A stretch of 64,000 nt of DNA from an uncultured Paracoccaceae bacterium (GTDB taxonomy: Bacteria; Pseudomonadota; Alphaproteobacteria; Rhodobacterales; Rhodobacteraceae): positions 1 to 64,000 of the forward strand of contig CANLSM010000010.1 of assembly GCA_947493745.1 (NCBI GenBank), read 5' to 3'. Shown here piece by piece: positions 8,544-16,261 of this stretch; position 1 is the first letter of the stretch; each line of letters opens with the position of its first letter. A model generated the notes under the pieces. That model was given only the letters and a program-made list of their open reading frames with translations. It made no database searches and was not told the origin of the DNA. The translations under genes were made by a program, and so were the position numbers.

Positions 8544-9756
8544 TGTGCCTGCCTGCCGGATCGGGCAGCCCAGCCCGTTTCTGTTTCATGCACATGCCGC
8601 TGTTGCATCCTATCAGCAGGCGCTGATGGCAGCCCCGGCTGCCGCATCTGACGCCTTCAACTGGCATGCCGACCTGGGTGAAACCATTGACGATGCGCCC
8701 GAAAGTCTGGCGGTCGGTCTTGCGGCCGCAAGGCGGCTGGCCGGGATGATCAGGGGCATCGAGCTTTGGCAGGCCCATCCCCATCGACGCCAAGTCGAGG
8801 AGCCGCCCGTTCTCTGGCGGCAGGGCTCGACGCGACTGCTCGATTATGGTCAGGGCCGCGATGTCCCTCCGGTTCTAGTCATCCCGTCCCTTATCAATCG
8901 TGCCTATATCCTTGATCTGGACAAGGACTGCTCGTTCCTGCGCAATCTGGCCGAAGGCGGTCTGCGGCCCGTGCTGCTGGACTGGGGCAGCCCCGGCGAC
9001 GCCGAGCGGATGTTCGATCTGAACGCCTACGGCATGTCGCGGATCCTTCCCGCCGCCGCAATCCTGGAGGCACTCAGCGGGCAGCAGATCTCCCTTCTGG
9101 GCTACTGCATGGGCGGCACGCTGACCGCGGGACTGGCGGCACGACATCCCGGTCGCTTCCGCTCGATGGTGCTTATTGGCGCGCCGTGGGACTTCCTGGG
9201 CGAGAGCACGGGGCTCGCAGCGGGCCTGCGTCTTGCCTTTCGCGCCTCTGGTCCGACCAGTGTCGAGGCCATGCTGAACGGGCTGGCGCAGGCCTTCGGT
9301 GTGATCCCCGTCGATCTCTTCCAGTTCCTCTTTGCCGCAATTGATCCTACCCTCGCCTCGCGCAAGTTCCGGCGTTTCGCGGCGCTCGACATGACTTCGG
9401 AGATTGCAAAGCGTTTCGTTCTTCTTGAGGACTGGCTGGCAGACGGTGTTCCCATGGCGGGACCTGCTGCGATCGATCTGCTGGTTCGCTGGCAATTGCA
9501 GAACAGGCCTGCCTCCGGCGACTGGTCCTTTCTGGGTGGACCTGTCCGACCCGGCCGGATCGACTGCCCCAGCCTTGTCGTTGCAGGCTCCCGCGACAGT
9601 ATCGCGCCGCCGGCAACCACATTGCCGCTCGCACGTGCCATTCGCGATGCCCGGATCCTCACACCAAAGCTTGGCCATGTCGGCAGCATTCTGAGCCGCG
9701 CCGCCCGCGAAAAAACATGGACACCGGTTCGCGATTTTCTTCTGCGCCCGCGATGA
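8536..9756 (+). CDS. phaC: Short PhaC-like alpha/beta hydrolase, probable polyhydroxyalkanoate synthase
   Basis: 406-residue alpha/beta hydrolase with the PHA synthase lipase-like box GYCMGG, in which cysteine replaces serine as nucleophile (C191). The other triad members are read as D354 (GSRDSIAPP) and H381 (LGHVGS). Other PhaC-like stretches: PPVLVIPSLINRAYILDL and RPVLLDWGSPGD. It is about 190 residues shorter than class I synthases (near 590), lacking most of their N-terminal domain, and closer in size to class III/IV catalytic subunits, which need a partner subunit. It is next to phaA and phaB. A PHB-depolymerase-like role is less likely given the cysteine box. Confidence 0.85.
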   Translation: MSDVPACRIGQPSPFLFHAHAAVASYQQALMAAPAAASDAFNWHADLGETIDDAPESLAVGLAAARRLAGMIRGIELWQAHPHRRQVEEPPVLWRQGSTRLLDYGQGRDVPPVLVIPSLINRAYILDLDKDCSFLRNLAEGGLRPVLLDWGSPGDAERMFDLNAYGMSRILPAAAILEALSGQQISLLGYCMGGTLTAGLAARHPGRFRSMVLIGAPWDFLGESTGLAAGLRLAFRASGPTSVEAMLNGLAQAFGVIPVDLFQFLFAAIDPTLASRKFRRFAALDMTSEIAKRFVLLEDWLADGVPMAGPAAIDLLVRWQLQNRPASGDWSFLGGPVRPGRIDCPSLVVAGSRDSIAPPATTLPLARAIRDARILTPKLGHVGSILSRAAREKTWTPVRDFLLRPR

Positions 9757-9804
9757 CCTAGACTGCGACGAGATGAGCAATCGGATTCGAAGCCAAACCA
9801 ACTA

Positions 9805-9819
9805 TGTTGCGGCGCAACA
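9805..9819. promoter_or_regulatory. Candidate PhaR operator upstream of phaA
   Basis: TGTTGC-GGC-GCAACA: 6-base arms with a 3-base centre, 40 bases before the phaA ATG. In Paracoccus, PhaR recognises TGC...GCA palindromes with a short centre; this site has that shape. Alternatively it is the phaC-phaA boundary hairpin. Confidence 0.45.
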
Positions 9820-9858
9820 ATATCACTGAGAGCCGTATCTCAAGTCCTGGAGGAACAC

Positions 9859-11034
9859 ATGACCAACATCGTAATCGCGTCAGCCGCCCGCACGGCCGTG
9901 GGCAGTTTCAACGGCCAGTTCGCCAACACACCCGCGCATGAACTTGGTGCCGGTGTCATTCAGGCCGTGGTCGAGCGTGCGGGTGTCGAGGCGTCGGATG
10001 TGTCGGAGACGATCCTTGGTCAGGTCCTCACCGCAGGACAGGGGCAGAACCCTGCCCGTCAGGCGCATATCAATGCGGGCCTGCCGAAGGAAGCCGCCGC
10101 CTGGGGCATCAATCAGGTCTGTGGATCAGGCCTGCGTGCGGTCGCCCTTGGCGCACAACACATCATGCTGGGCGATGCAGATATCGTCGTCGCGGGCGGT
10201 CAGGAAAGCATGAGCCTCAGCCCCCATGTCGCCCATCTGCGCGCCGGTCAGAAGATGGGTGATATGAAGTTTACCGACTCGATGATCAGGGACGGGCTCT
10301 GGGACGCGTTCAACAACTATCACATGGGGACCACAGCCGAAAACGTCGCCGAGAAATGGCAGATCAGCCGTGACCAGCAGGATGAGTTCGCCGTTGCTTC
10401 CCAGAACAAGGCAGAGGCAGCACAGAAAGCGGGCAAGTTCGCGGACGAGATCACACCTTTCACGGTAAAGACCCGCAAGGGCGAGACCGTCGTGGATCAG
10501 GATGAGTACATCCGCCATGGGGCAACAATTGAAGCCATGCAGAAGCTGCGCCCGGCCTTCTCTAAGGACGGCTCGGTTACGGCGGCAAACGCCTCCGGTC
10601 TGAATGACGGTGCGGCTGCAGCGCTCCTCATGACCGCCGAGAATGCCGAGAAGAGCGGGATCGAGCCGCTGGCCCGGATCGCGTCCTATGCGACCGTCGG
10701 TCTGGACCCGTCGATCATGGGCGTCGGCCCGATCTATGCCAGCCGCAAGGCGCTGGAGAAGGCGGGCTGGAGCGTCGACGATCTCGATCTGGTTGAAGCC
10801 AACGAGGCCTTCGCCGCTCAGGCCTGTGCCGTCAACAAGGACATGGGTTGGGACCCGGCGATTGTGAACGTGAACGGCGGAGCGATTGCCATCGGCCACC
10901 CGATCGGTGCCTCGGGCGCCCGCGTGCTCAACACGCTTCTGTTCGAGATGCAGCGCCGCGACGCCAAGAAAGGCCTCGCCACGCTTTGCATCGGCGGCGG
11001 CATGGGCGTGGCGCTCTGCGTCGAACGCGCATAG
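9859..11034 (+). CDS. phaA: Acetyl-CoA acetyltransferase (beta-ketothiolase) PhaA
   Basis: 391-residue biosynthetic thiolase joining two acetyl-CoA to acetoacetyl-CoA, the first PHB step. Catalytic residues in place: C88 in [11 protein letters not shown]347 in [13 protein letters not shown] and C377 in TLCIGGGMG. Length is typical. A strong GGAGG ribosome site precedes the ATG. It forms the PHB synthesis set with phaC upstream and phaB downstream. Confidence 0.96.
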   Translation: MTNIVIASAARTAVGSFNGQFANTPAHELGAGVIQAVVERAGVEASDVSETILGQVLTAGQGQNPARQAHINAGLPKEAAAWGINQVCGSGLRAVALGAQHIMLGDADIVVAGGQESMSLSPHVAHLRAGQKMGDMKFTDSMIRDGLWDAFNNYHMGTTAENVAEKWQISRDQQDEFAVASQNKAEAAQKAGKFADEITPFTVKTRKGETVVDQDEYIRHGATIEAMQKLRPAFSKDGSVTAANASGLNDGAAAALLMTAENAEKSGIEPLARIASYATVGLDPSIMGVGPIYASRKALEKAGWSVDDLDLVEANEAFAAQACAVNKDMGWDPAIVNVNGGAIAIGHPIGASGARVLNTLLFEMQRRDAKKGLATLCIGGGMGVALCVERA

Positions 11035-11063
11035 CGGCCATTCGGATTTAACAGACCAAAGGG

Positions 11064-11087
11064 CGCTTCCTTTCCGTTAGGGAAGCG
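11064..11087 (+). other. Stem-loop between phaA and phaB
   Basis: CGCTTCC, a 10-base loop, then GGAAGCG. There is no T-run after it, so it is more likely an RNA processing or stability element that sets unequal phaA and phaB levels than a terminator. Confidence 0.45.
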
Positions 11088-11117
11088 TCGCTGACCCAAA
11101 AAACTGGAGGAAACAAT

Positions 11118-11840
11118 ATGGGACGTGTTGCACTTGTAACCGGCGGTTCGCGCGGCATCGGAGAAGCCATCTCGAAGGCCTTGAAGGACGCAGGCCACAC
11201 GGTTGCGGCGACCTATGCCGGCAATGACGAGAAGGCCGCGGCCTTCACCGCCGAGACCGGCATCAAGACCTACAAATGGAATGTGGCCGATTACGACGCG
11301 AGTGCCGCCGGTATCGCTGAGGTCGAGGCCGATCTGGGCCCCATCGAGATCGTGATCGCCAACGCGGGCATCACCCGCGACGCGCCGTTTCACAAGATGA
11401 CGCCCGAGCAGTGGAACGAAGTCATCGGCACCAACCTCACCGGCGTATTCAACACCGTCCACCCGATCTGGCCGGGGATGCGCGAGCGCAAGTTCGGCCG
11501 GGTTGTCGTGATCAGTTCGATCAACGGGCAGAAGGGCCAGTTTGCGCAAGTGAACTATGCAGCGACAAAAGCCGGTGATCTGGGGATCGTCAAATCCCTT
11601 GCACAGGAAGGTGCGCGTGCCGGTATCACCGCCAACGCCGTCTGCCCCGGCTACATCGCGACCGAAATGGTAATGGCCGTGCCCGAGAAGGTCCGCGAGA
11701 GCATCATTGCGCAGATCCCCGCAGGTCGCCTGGGTGAGCCCGAAGAGATCGCACGTTGCGTCACCTTCCTCGCATCCGACGATGCGGGCTTCATCAACGG
11801 ATCGACCATCTCTGCCAACGGCGCACAGTTCTTCTCCTGA
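11118..11840 (+). CDS. phaB: Acetoacetyl-CoA reductase PhaB
   Basis: 240-residue short-chain dehydrogenase that reduces acetoacetyl-CoA to (R)-3-hydroxybutyryl-CoA. Cofactor motif TGGSRGIG at 8-15, NAG at 82-84, and the catalytic triad S134, Y147 and K151 (VNYAATK). The PhaB-type stretches NGQKGQFAQVNY and MAVPEKV are present. GGAGG precedes the ATG. It is the last gene of the locus and is followed by a strong terminator. Confidence 0.95.
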   Translation: MGRVALVTGGSRGIGEAISKALKDAGHTVAATYAGNDEKAAAFTAETGIKTYKWNVADYDASAAGIAEVEADLGPIEIVIANAGITRDAPFHKMTPEQWNEVIGTNLTGVFNTVHPIWPGMRERKFGRVVVISSINGQKGQFAQVNYAATKAGDLGIVKSLAQEGARAGITANAVCPGYIATEMVMAVPEKVRESIIAQIPAGRLGEPEEIARCVTFLASDDAGFINGSTISANGAQFFS

Positions 11841-11856
11841 ACCCGGCCTCAAACAC

Positions 11857-11889
11857 AAAAAAGCCCGGCCTTTCCGTGCCGGGCTTTTT
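11857..11889 (+). terminator. Rho-independent terminator after phaB
   Basis: AAAAAAGCCCGGC, loop CTTTCCGT, then GCCGGGCTTTTT. The stem is GC-rich with A-run and T-run flanks, so it can stop transcription in both directions; the small gene at 11906-12064 on the opposite strand also ends here. Confidence 0.92.
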
Positions 11890-11905
11890 CGTTTGCTCTG
11901 CGGAC

Positions 11906-12064
11906 TTAAGCCGGGCAGGCCGTGACCTGCGGCTGGCTCCGGTGGAACAAATCTCCGATCCAGTTGAACAGCGCAAAGAACGCGTCCGAGCGTTCCTGAC
12001 GTCCACGCTCCATGGCGGCACGCAGATCGTTGGCGGTGGGATATTCGGTGCCGGTGATGCTCAT
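11906..12064 (-). CDS. Small conserved-type protein, divergent from lysR
   Basis: 52 residues from the ATG at 12064, which has AAGAGGAGATTAACC in front, an excellent ribosome site. The longer frame to 12145 has no comparable site. The product has a hydrophilic N-terminus with LRAAMERGRQERSDAF, then a short hydrophobic/aromatic stretch FFALFNWIGDLF resembling one amphipathic or membrane-peripheral helix. No known domain is recognised. Its divergent pairing with a LysR regulator suggests it may be that regulator's target. Confidence 0.75.
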   Translation of the reverse strand: MSITGTEYPTANDLRAAMERGRQERSDAFFALFNWIGDLFHRSQPQVTACPA

Positions 12065-12163
12065 GGTTAATCTCCTCTTGACCTTCTGGGCGGTGTAATC
12101 CGCGTCTCTGAGGCTTAATATGAGCATTGAGCCCGTCCCTGACAAACGAGTCTTTCTTTCAGG

Positions 12164-12186
12164 TCAGTTAAATATTATTGAACTGA
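12164..12186. promoter_or_regulatory. LysR-type regulator box in the lysR / small-gene spacer
   Basis: TCAGTT-N11-AACTGA, a perfect T-N11-A LysR-type recognition motif with an AT-rich centre, ending one base before the lysR ATG. Because it occupies the place of a ribosome site, binding would directly block lysR transcription or the transcript may be nearly leaderless. It also lies about 100 bases upstream of the divergent small gene. Confidence 0.65.
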
Positions 12187-12187
12187 A

Positions 12188-13120
12188 ATGACATTGCGGC
12201 TCCCTCCCCTGACTTCGCTGCGCGCCTTTGAGGCCGCTGCTCGCCATATGAGCTTTGCCAAGGCCGCTGATGAATTGTCGGTCACGCCCGCAGCGCTCAG
12301 TTATCAGATCAAGAGCCTTGAGGAGCATCTGGGCGCGCCGCTCTTTCGTCGCCTGAACCGCGCGGTGGAGCTGACAGAACAGGGGCGCCTACTTGCGCCC
12401 GGCGTCGGAGATGGGTTCGCGCGGCTTGCGGATGCCTGGCAGTCGACCACGCGTTCGCTCGACAATACCAGCCTTACGATCACCGCAGGTCCCGCCTTTA
12501 CGGCCAAATGGCTGGCGCCCCGACTCTTCGACTTTGCCCATGCCAGCCCGGATATCGAACTGCGCTTCTCGGCCACGCTGAGAATTCTCGATTTCGTTCG
12601 CGACGAGATAGATGTGGCGATCCGCTTCGGGCTGGGCGAGGATGAGGGACTGTTCTCCGAGGCGCTCTATCGCGGATGGATCACACCGATGATGCATCCC
12701 GATCTCGCCTCCGGGGTCGAAAAACCCGCGGATCTGCTGGATCTGCCGCTGATCCACGATGGCAGCCTCAGTTTTCTCGAACACCAGCCCGACTGGCAGC
12801 GCTGGTTCAAGGAGGCCGGGGTCGAGACTGGCCCCCTGAAAGGCACGCATTTTTCGCAGGCCGATCATGCGGTCGATGCCGCCCTTAGGGGCAATGGCGT
12901 GGTGCTGGGGCGCAGTTCGATCACACTCAACGCCCTGACCAGCGGGGCGTTGGTCGCGCCTTTCGATCTGGCGCTGACCTCACGCGCGCATTATCGACTG
13001 GTCTGCCCCCTTGGCAATGAGACCCGGCCCGCGATACAGCGTTTTCGGGATTGGATACACGCTGAATTTCGGGCAGATACGGGCCTGTCGGAAGGCCGAC
13101 ATCTGGTGTCGGTGGATTGA
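12188..13120 (+). CDS. LysR family transcriptional regulator, GcvA-like
   Basis: 310 residues. The N-terminal winged helix reads LPPLTSLRAFEAAARHMSFA followed by KAADELSVTPAALSYQIKSLEEHLG (residues 4-50), typical of the GcvA/AmpR subgroup. The effector domain runs from about 92 to 295 with TITAGPAFTAKWLAPRL at its start. There is no SD sequence before the ATG; a LysR box takes its place. Effector and targets are unknown; the divergent small gene and the downstream glutamine amidotransferase (11 bases away) are candidates. Confidence 0.9.
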   Translation: MTLRLPPLTSLRAFEAAARHMSFAKAADELSVTPAALSYQIKSLEEHLGAPLFRRLNRAVELTEQGRLLAPGVGDGFARLADAWQSTTRSLDNTSLTITAGPAFTAKWLAPRLFDFAHASPDIELRFSATLRILDFVRDEIDVAIRFGLGEDEGLFSEALYRGWITPMMHPDLASGVEKPADLLDLPLIHDGSLSFLEHQPDWQRWFKEAGVETGPLKGTHFSQADHAVDAALRGNGVVLGRSSITLNALTSGALVAPFDLALTSRAHYRLVCPLGNETRPAIQRFRDWIHAEFRADTGLSEGRHLVSVD

Positions 13121-13131
13121 AGGGGCAAACC

Positions 13132-13863
13132 ATGCGGATAGGCGTTCTTGAAACCGGCGAGGTCCTGACCGATCTGGTGGATCGTCACGGCCCGTATATC
13201 GATCATTTCAAACGTCTGCTCAACGCTGTCGATCCTGACCTGACATTCGTGAACTACGCCGTCGTCAAGGGGCACATCCCCGACGACCCCACGGATATGG
13301 ACGCGTGGATCATCACCGGCTCGCGCCATGGCGTCTATGATGACCTGCCCTGGATCGAACCGTTGAAGACGTTTCTGCGCACATGTCTGGCGGCCCCGGT
13401 CAAGGTCGTCGGGATCTGTTTCGGCCACCAGATCCTGGCAGAGGCAATGGGCGGCAAGGTGGTCAAGTCAGACAGGGGCTGGGGGCTGGGTGTGCACAGC
13501 TACCGCGAAAGCGGCCCCAGACCTGCCTGGATGTCTGACGTCCCGACTACCTGGTCAGGGCATGCGGTGCATCAGGATCAGGTGGTGATACAGCCGCCCG
13601 GCAGCACAATTCTGTCAGGCTCGGATTTCTGTGAGTACGCGGCACTGGTCTATGGTGATGCGGAAGCTCCGGTCGCGATCTCCGTTCAACCGCATCCTGA
13701 GTTCACTGCTGAGTTCGTAAACGGGCTGATCGAGGCTCGACTTGGCGAGATCGTGTCCGAAGATGTCGTAGGTCCGGGGCAGAAATCACTGGGCAAACCT
13801 GTCGACAACACCGCGTGGGCGAAGGCGATCGTAGCCTTCCTGCATCAGGGTCAATCGATCTGA
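13132..13863 (+). CDS. Class I glutamine amidotransferase-like protein
   Basis: 243 residues from the ATG at 13132, with AAGGGG upstream. The GATase triad is complete: C96 in GICFGHQILAEA, H188 and E190 in QPHPEF. Oxyanion-region ITGSRHGVYDD is present. It is a stand-alone domain of the type annotated as GMP synthase-like or gamma-glutamyl hydrolase-like (YfeJ type), so the acceptor is unknown. It follows lysR by 11 bases and is probably co-transcribed. Confidence 0.85.
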   Translation: MRIGVLETGEVLTDLVDRHGPYIDHFKRLLNAVDPDLTFVNYAVVKGHIPDDPTDMDAWIITGSRHGVYDDLPWIEPLKTFLRTCLAAPVKVVGICFGHQILAEAMGGKVVKSDRGWGLGVHSYRESGPRPAWMSDVPTTWSGHAVHQDQVVIQPPGSTILSGSDFCEYAALVYGDAEAPVAISVQPHPEFTAEFVNGLIEARLGEIVSEDVVGPGQKSLGKPVDNTAWAKAIVAFLHQGQSI

Positions 13864-13905
13864 AGGCGGGCGCAGACATGGCTGCGCGCGCCACTTGAAT
13901 GGATC

Positions 13906-14076
13906 TCAGGCCTCAGCGCTGAGTCGGGTTATTTCTTCTTTGAGGTGGAGTTTTTGTCGTTTCAGAGTCTTGATCTGAAGATCGTCCGAGCCGGGACTGC
14001 GTTGTTCTTCTTCAATCTTTACGGAAAGGCTTTCATGCTTTTTACGGAGTTCGTTCAAGTGAGAACTCAATGTCAT
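13906..14076 (-). CDS. YdcH / DUF465 family small coiled-coil protein
   Basis: 56 residues, MTLSSHLNELRKKHESLSVK at the N-terminus, then IEEEQRSP, and a C-terminal IKTLKRQKLHLKEEITRL heptad pattern. This is the DUF465 (SlyX-like) hairpin of two helices. The ribosome site AGGAGG is 7 bases before the ATG. Function is unknown; the family is widespread in proteobacteria and often next to unrelated genes. Confidence 0.88.
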   Translation of the reverse strand: MTLSSHLNELRKKHESLSVKIEEEQRSPGSDDLQIKTLKRQKLHLKEEITRLSAEA

Positions 14077-14120
14077 TCTCTTCCTCCTCTGATTTGAAGT
14101 CGTAACGGAAACATTGCACC

Positions 14121-14138
14121 ACAGAATCTACGTTCTGT
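14121..14138. promoter_or_regulatory. Inverted repeat upstream of the DUF465 gene
   Basis: ACAGAA-TCTACG-TTCTGT, 6-base arms and a 6-base centre, 45 bases before the DUF465 start and about 50 bases past the end of the methyltransferase gene. It could be an operator or a transcript-end hairpin; no T-run follows. Confidence 0.3.
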
Positions 14139-14188
14139 CACGTAAAGGCTTTCCTAATTTGCAGGATCGGCAGCGCATTCAGGGCTGT

Positions 14189-14932
14189 TCAAAGCGCCAA
14201 AGCGCCGCCCTCGCGCAGAATTCGCCGTGCCTCGGACGAGAAATCGTCGCCATCTTCGACATGAACAGGGCCGTCATGCATGATCAGGGGCGGGTGAAGC
14301 GTCAGGGGGGAGCGGCTGCCCTTGCTTGCCTGAACAAGCACCCGGCGGGCCACGCGGCCGGACCGGGAGGCAATGGGCAAGATCCGGATATCGCCCGCCC
14401 TCGTATGAAGTGCAGCAAGGATTTCATGCAATCGCCCGGCCCGTTGAATGATCGAGAAGGTCCCCTTTGGGCGCACACGTCTCAGACATTGCTCAATCCA
14501 GACAGGAAGGGTGATCTGTGCCTCCCTGTGCGCGATATCACGGCCCATATCGCGCGGTCCGCTGGACGCGGGCTCGTGAAAGGGCGGATTGGTCAGGACA
14601 TGATCGAACTGCCGAGTTCTCAGGCTGTCGGGTGGACGGGCAAGATTGCCCTCGATGATTTCCGCCTGCAGATCATTCGACGGGCCGTTGCGGCGCGCAA
14701 GATCGCAATAGTCGGGCTGCAGTTCCAGACCTGTCCCCGTCAGTCCCGGCACGCGCCGCATGAGACAGTAAAGCGCCGTACCGACCCCGCAACCGATATC
14801 GAGGACGGATGCCCCGGCCTCCGCGGGAACACTGGCAGCAAGGAGGACCGGATCGGTTGCCGCACGATAGCCCCGACGCGGCTGAACAAGATCAAGCCTG
14901 CCGTCGAGAAAGAGATCACGGGTAAGCTCCAC
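14189..14932 (-). CDS. tRNA1(Val) (adenine-N6)-methyltransferase-like protein
   Basis: 247 residues starting with GTG at 14932. SAM-binding motif VLDIGCGVGTA at 43-53, acidic residue in TGLELQ near 70, and the N6-adenine methylase motif TNPPF at 114-118. The N-terminal LFLDGRLDLVQPRRGYRAATDPVLLAA is the TrmN6/YfiC-type start. Probably methylates adenine in tRNA or another RNA. It lies 4 bases after the DUF2007 gene, so the two are co-transcribed. Confidence 0.85.
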   Translation of the reverse strand: MELTRDLFLDGRLDLVQPRRGYRAATDPVLLAASVPAEAGASVLDIGCGVGTALYCLMRRVPGLTGTGLELQPDYCDLARRNGPSNDLQAEIIEGNLARPPDSLRTRQFDHVLTNPPFHEPASSGPRDMGRDIAHREAQITLPVWIEQCLRRVRPKGTFSIIQRAGRLHEILAALHTRAGDIRILPIASRSGRVARRVLVQASKGSRSPLTLHPPLIMHDGPVHVEDGDDFSSEARRILREGGALAL

Positions 14933-14936
14933 GCCC

Positions 14937-15155
14937 TCAACCCCCGGAGACGTCCAGCGCGTTGTCCTTGAGGATAGCGCGTGCCATAAATGCGTCCGCG
15001 CGGGCCACCATCATGCGTCGCGGAAAGGCCCCGATGCCCCCCTCCAGAATGCTCATATGGACGTCCATCACAAAGCACTCTATATCCTCGGCACGCAACA
15101 GGGCGGTGGCAAAGGCGATCACGGTCGGGTCGGTGGTTCTGAGCACTTCAAGCAT
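14937..15155 (-). CDS. DUF2007 domain protein
   Basis: 72 residues: EVLRTTDPTVIAFATALLRAEDIECFVMD, then FPRRMMVARADAFMARAILKD. This is the DUF2007 (putative signal-transducing, P-II-like) pattern. In Rhodobacterales it sits next to this methyltransferase and divergent from the polyprenyl synthase, as here. Function unknown. Confidence 0.85.
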   Translation of the reverse strand: MLEVLRTTDPTVIAFATALLRAEDIECFVMDVHMSILEGGIGAFPRRMMVARADAFMARAILKDNALDVSGG

Positions 15156-15222
15156 GCGCTCACCCTAGCCTGCGGCCCTGCAGGCGTCGAGGCGAATAAC
15201 AATGCGCAGGCAGGAGAGTATC

Positions 15223-16212
15223 ATGGCAAACAGCGGCCCGGTCGAGACATTGCAGGCCCTGCTCAAGCACGACATGGAGGCCGTGAACACGCTGATCGCA
15301 GAGCGCATGGCAAGCCGGCATGCCCCCCGCATTCCCGAAGTGACCGCCCATCTGGTTGGTGCCGGCGGCAAGCGGCTGCGGCCCCTCCTGACCCTGGCTG
15401 CGGCACGGCTTTGCGGATATAGGGGCACCGACCATGTCAGGCTTGCCGCAACCGTGGAGTTCATTCACACGGCGACGCTTCTGCATGACGACGTGGTGGA
15501 CGAGAGCCAGCAGCGCAGGGGCCGTCCGACCGCCAACCTGCTATGGGACAATCAGTCAAGCGTTCTGGTCGGCGACTACCTCTTCTCGCGGGCGTTTCAG
15601 TTGATGGTCGAGACCGGTAATCTGGCGGTGCTTGATGTGTTGGCCAATGCCTCGGCGGTGATCGCCGAGGGCGAGGTCCTGCAATTGAGCGCTGCCCGGT
15701 CACTTCGCACGACGCGCGACATCTATACGCAGGTGATCCGGGGCAAGACGGCGGCGCTGTTCTCGGCCGCAACGCAGGTGGGCGGAATGATCGCCGATGC
15801 AGACGAAGCAGAGATCGCGGCACTGCGCATCTATGGCGATGCTCTGGGCATGAGTTTCCAGATCGTCGATGATCTCCTGGATTATGGCGGCGTCAGCGCG
15901 ACCATGGGCAAGAACACAGGCGATGATTTCCGGGAACGCAAGATGTCGCTTCCGTTGATCCTCGCGGTTGAGGCGGCGGACGCAGCCGAGCGGGCTTTCT
16001 GGACCCGGGTCATCGAGAAAGGTGACCAGCGCGACGGTGATCTGGAAGAAGCCCTGGCGCTGATGGCCCAACATGGTGCGCTGGAGGCGACACGGGATGC
16101 TGCCCTTGGCTGGTCAGATGCGGCCCGCGAGGCGCTGAGCGATGTGCCGAGTGGCGAGCTTCGCGATCAGCTTATCGATCTGACGGCTTTCGTGGTGGAC
16201 CGGGTTCGTTAA
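15223..16212 (+). CDS. ispB: Long-chain polyprenyl diphosphate synthase (ubiquinone side chain)
   Basis: 329 residues from the ATG at 15223 (AGGAG just upstream; an ATG at 15202 is less likely). First aspartate-rich motif DDVVD at 89-93 inside LLHDDVVDES, second motif DDLLD at 216-220 inside QIVDDLLDYGG, plus GGKRLRPLL at 48-56. It joins isopentenyl units in the cytoplasm to make the octaprenyl or decaprenyl tail of ubiquinone; alphaproteobacteria usually make the decaprenyl form. Followed by a 36-base repeat and the convergent ispE. Confidence 0.92.
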   Translation: MANSGPVETLQALLKHDMEAVNTLIAERMASRHAPRIPEVTAHLVGAGGKRLRPLLTLAAARLCGYRGTDHVRLAATVEFIHTATLLHDDVVDESQQRRGRPTANLLWDNQSSVLVGDYLFSRAFQLMVETGNLAVLDVLANASAVIAEGEVLQLSAARSLRTTRDIYTQVIRGKTAALFSAATQVGGMIADADEAEIAALRIYGDALGMSFQIVDDLLDYGGVSATMGKNTGDDFRERKMSLPLILAVEAADAAERAFWTRVIEKGDQRDGDLEEALALMAQHGALEATRDAALGWSDAAREALSDVPSGELRDQLIDLTAFVVDRVR

Positions 16213-16220
16213 GAACACAC

Positions 16221-16256
16221 GCCTCCGGCGGGGATATTTACAGGAAAAATGAAGGC
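16221..16256. repeat. 36-base Rhodobacterales-type intergenic repeat, copy A
   Basis: Begins GCCTCCGGCGGGGATATTT and ends GAAAAATGAAGGC. The reverse complement of 58901-58936 is identical at 35 of 36 positions. It fills the space between the ispB stop and the convergent ispE stop. GCCTCC...GGAGGC-type self-complementarity is weak, so a terminator role is possible but not shown. Confidence 0.85.
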
Positions 16257-16261
16257 GGTGG

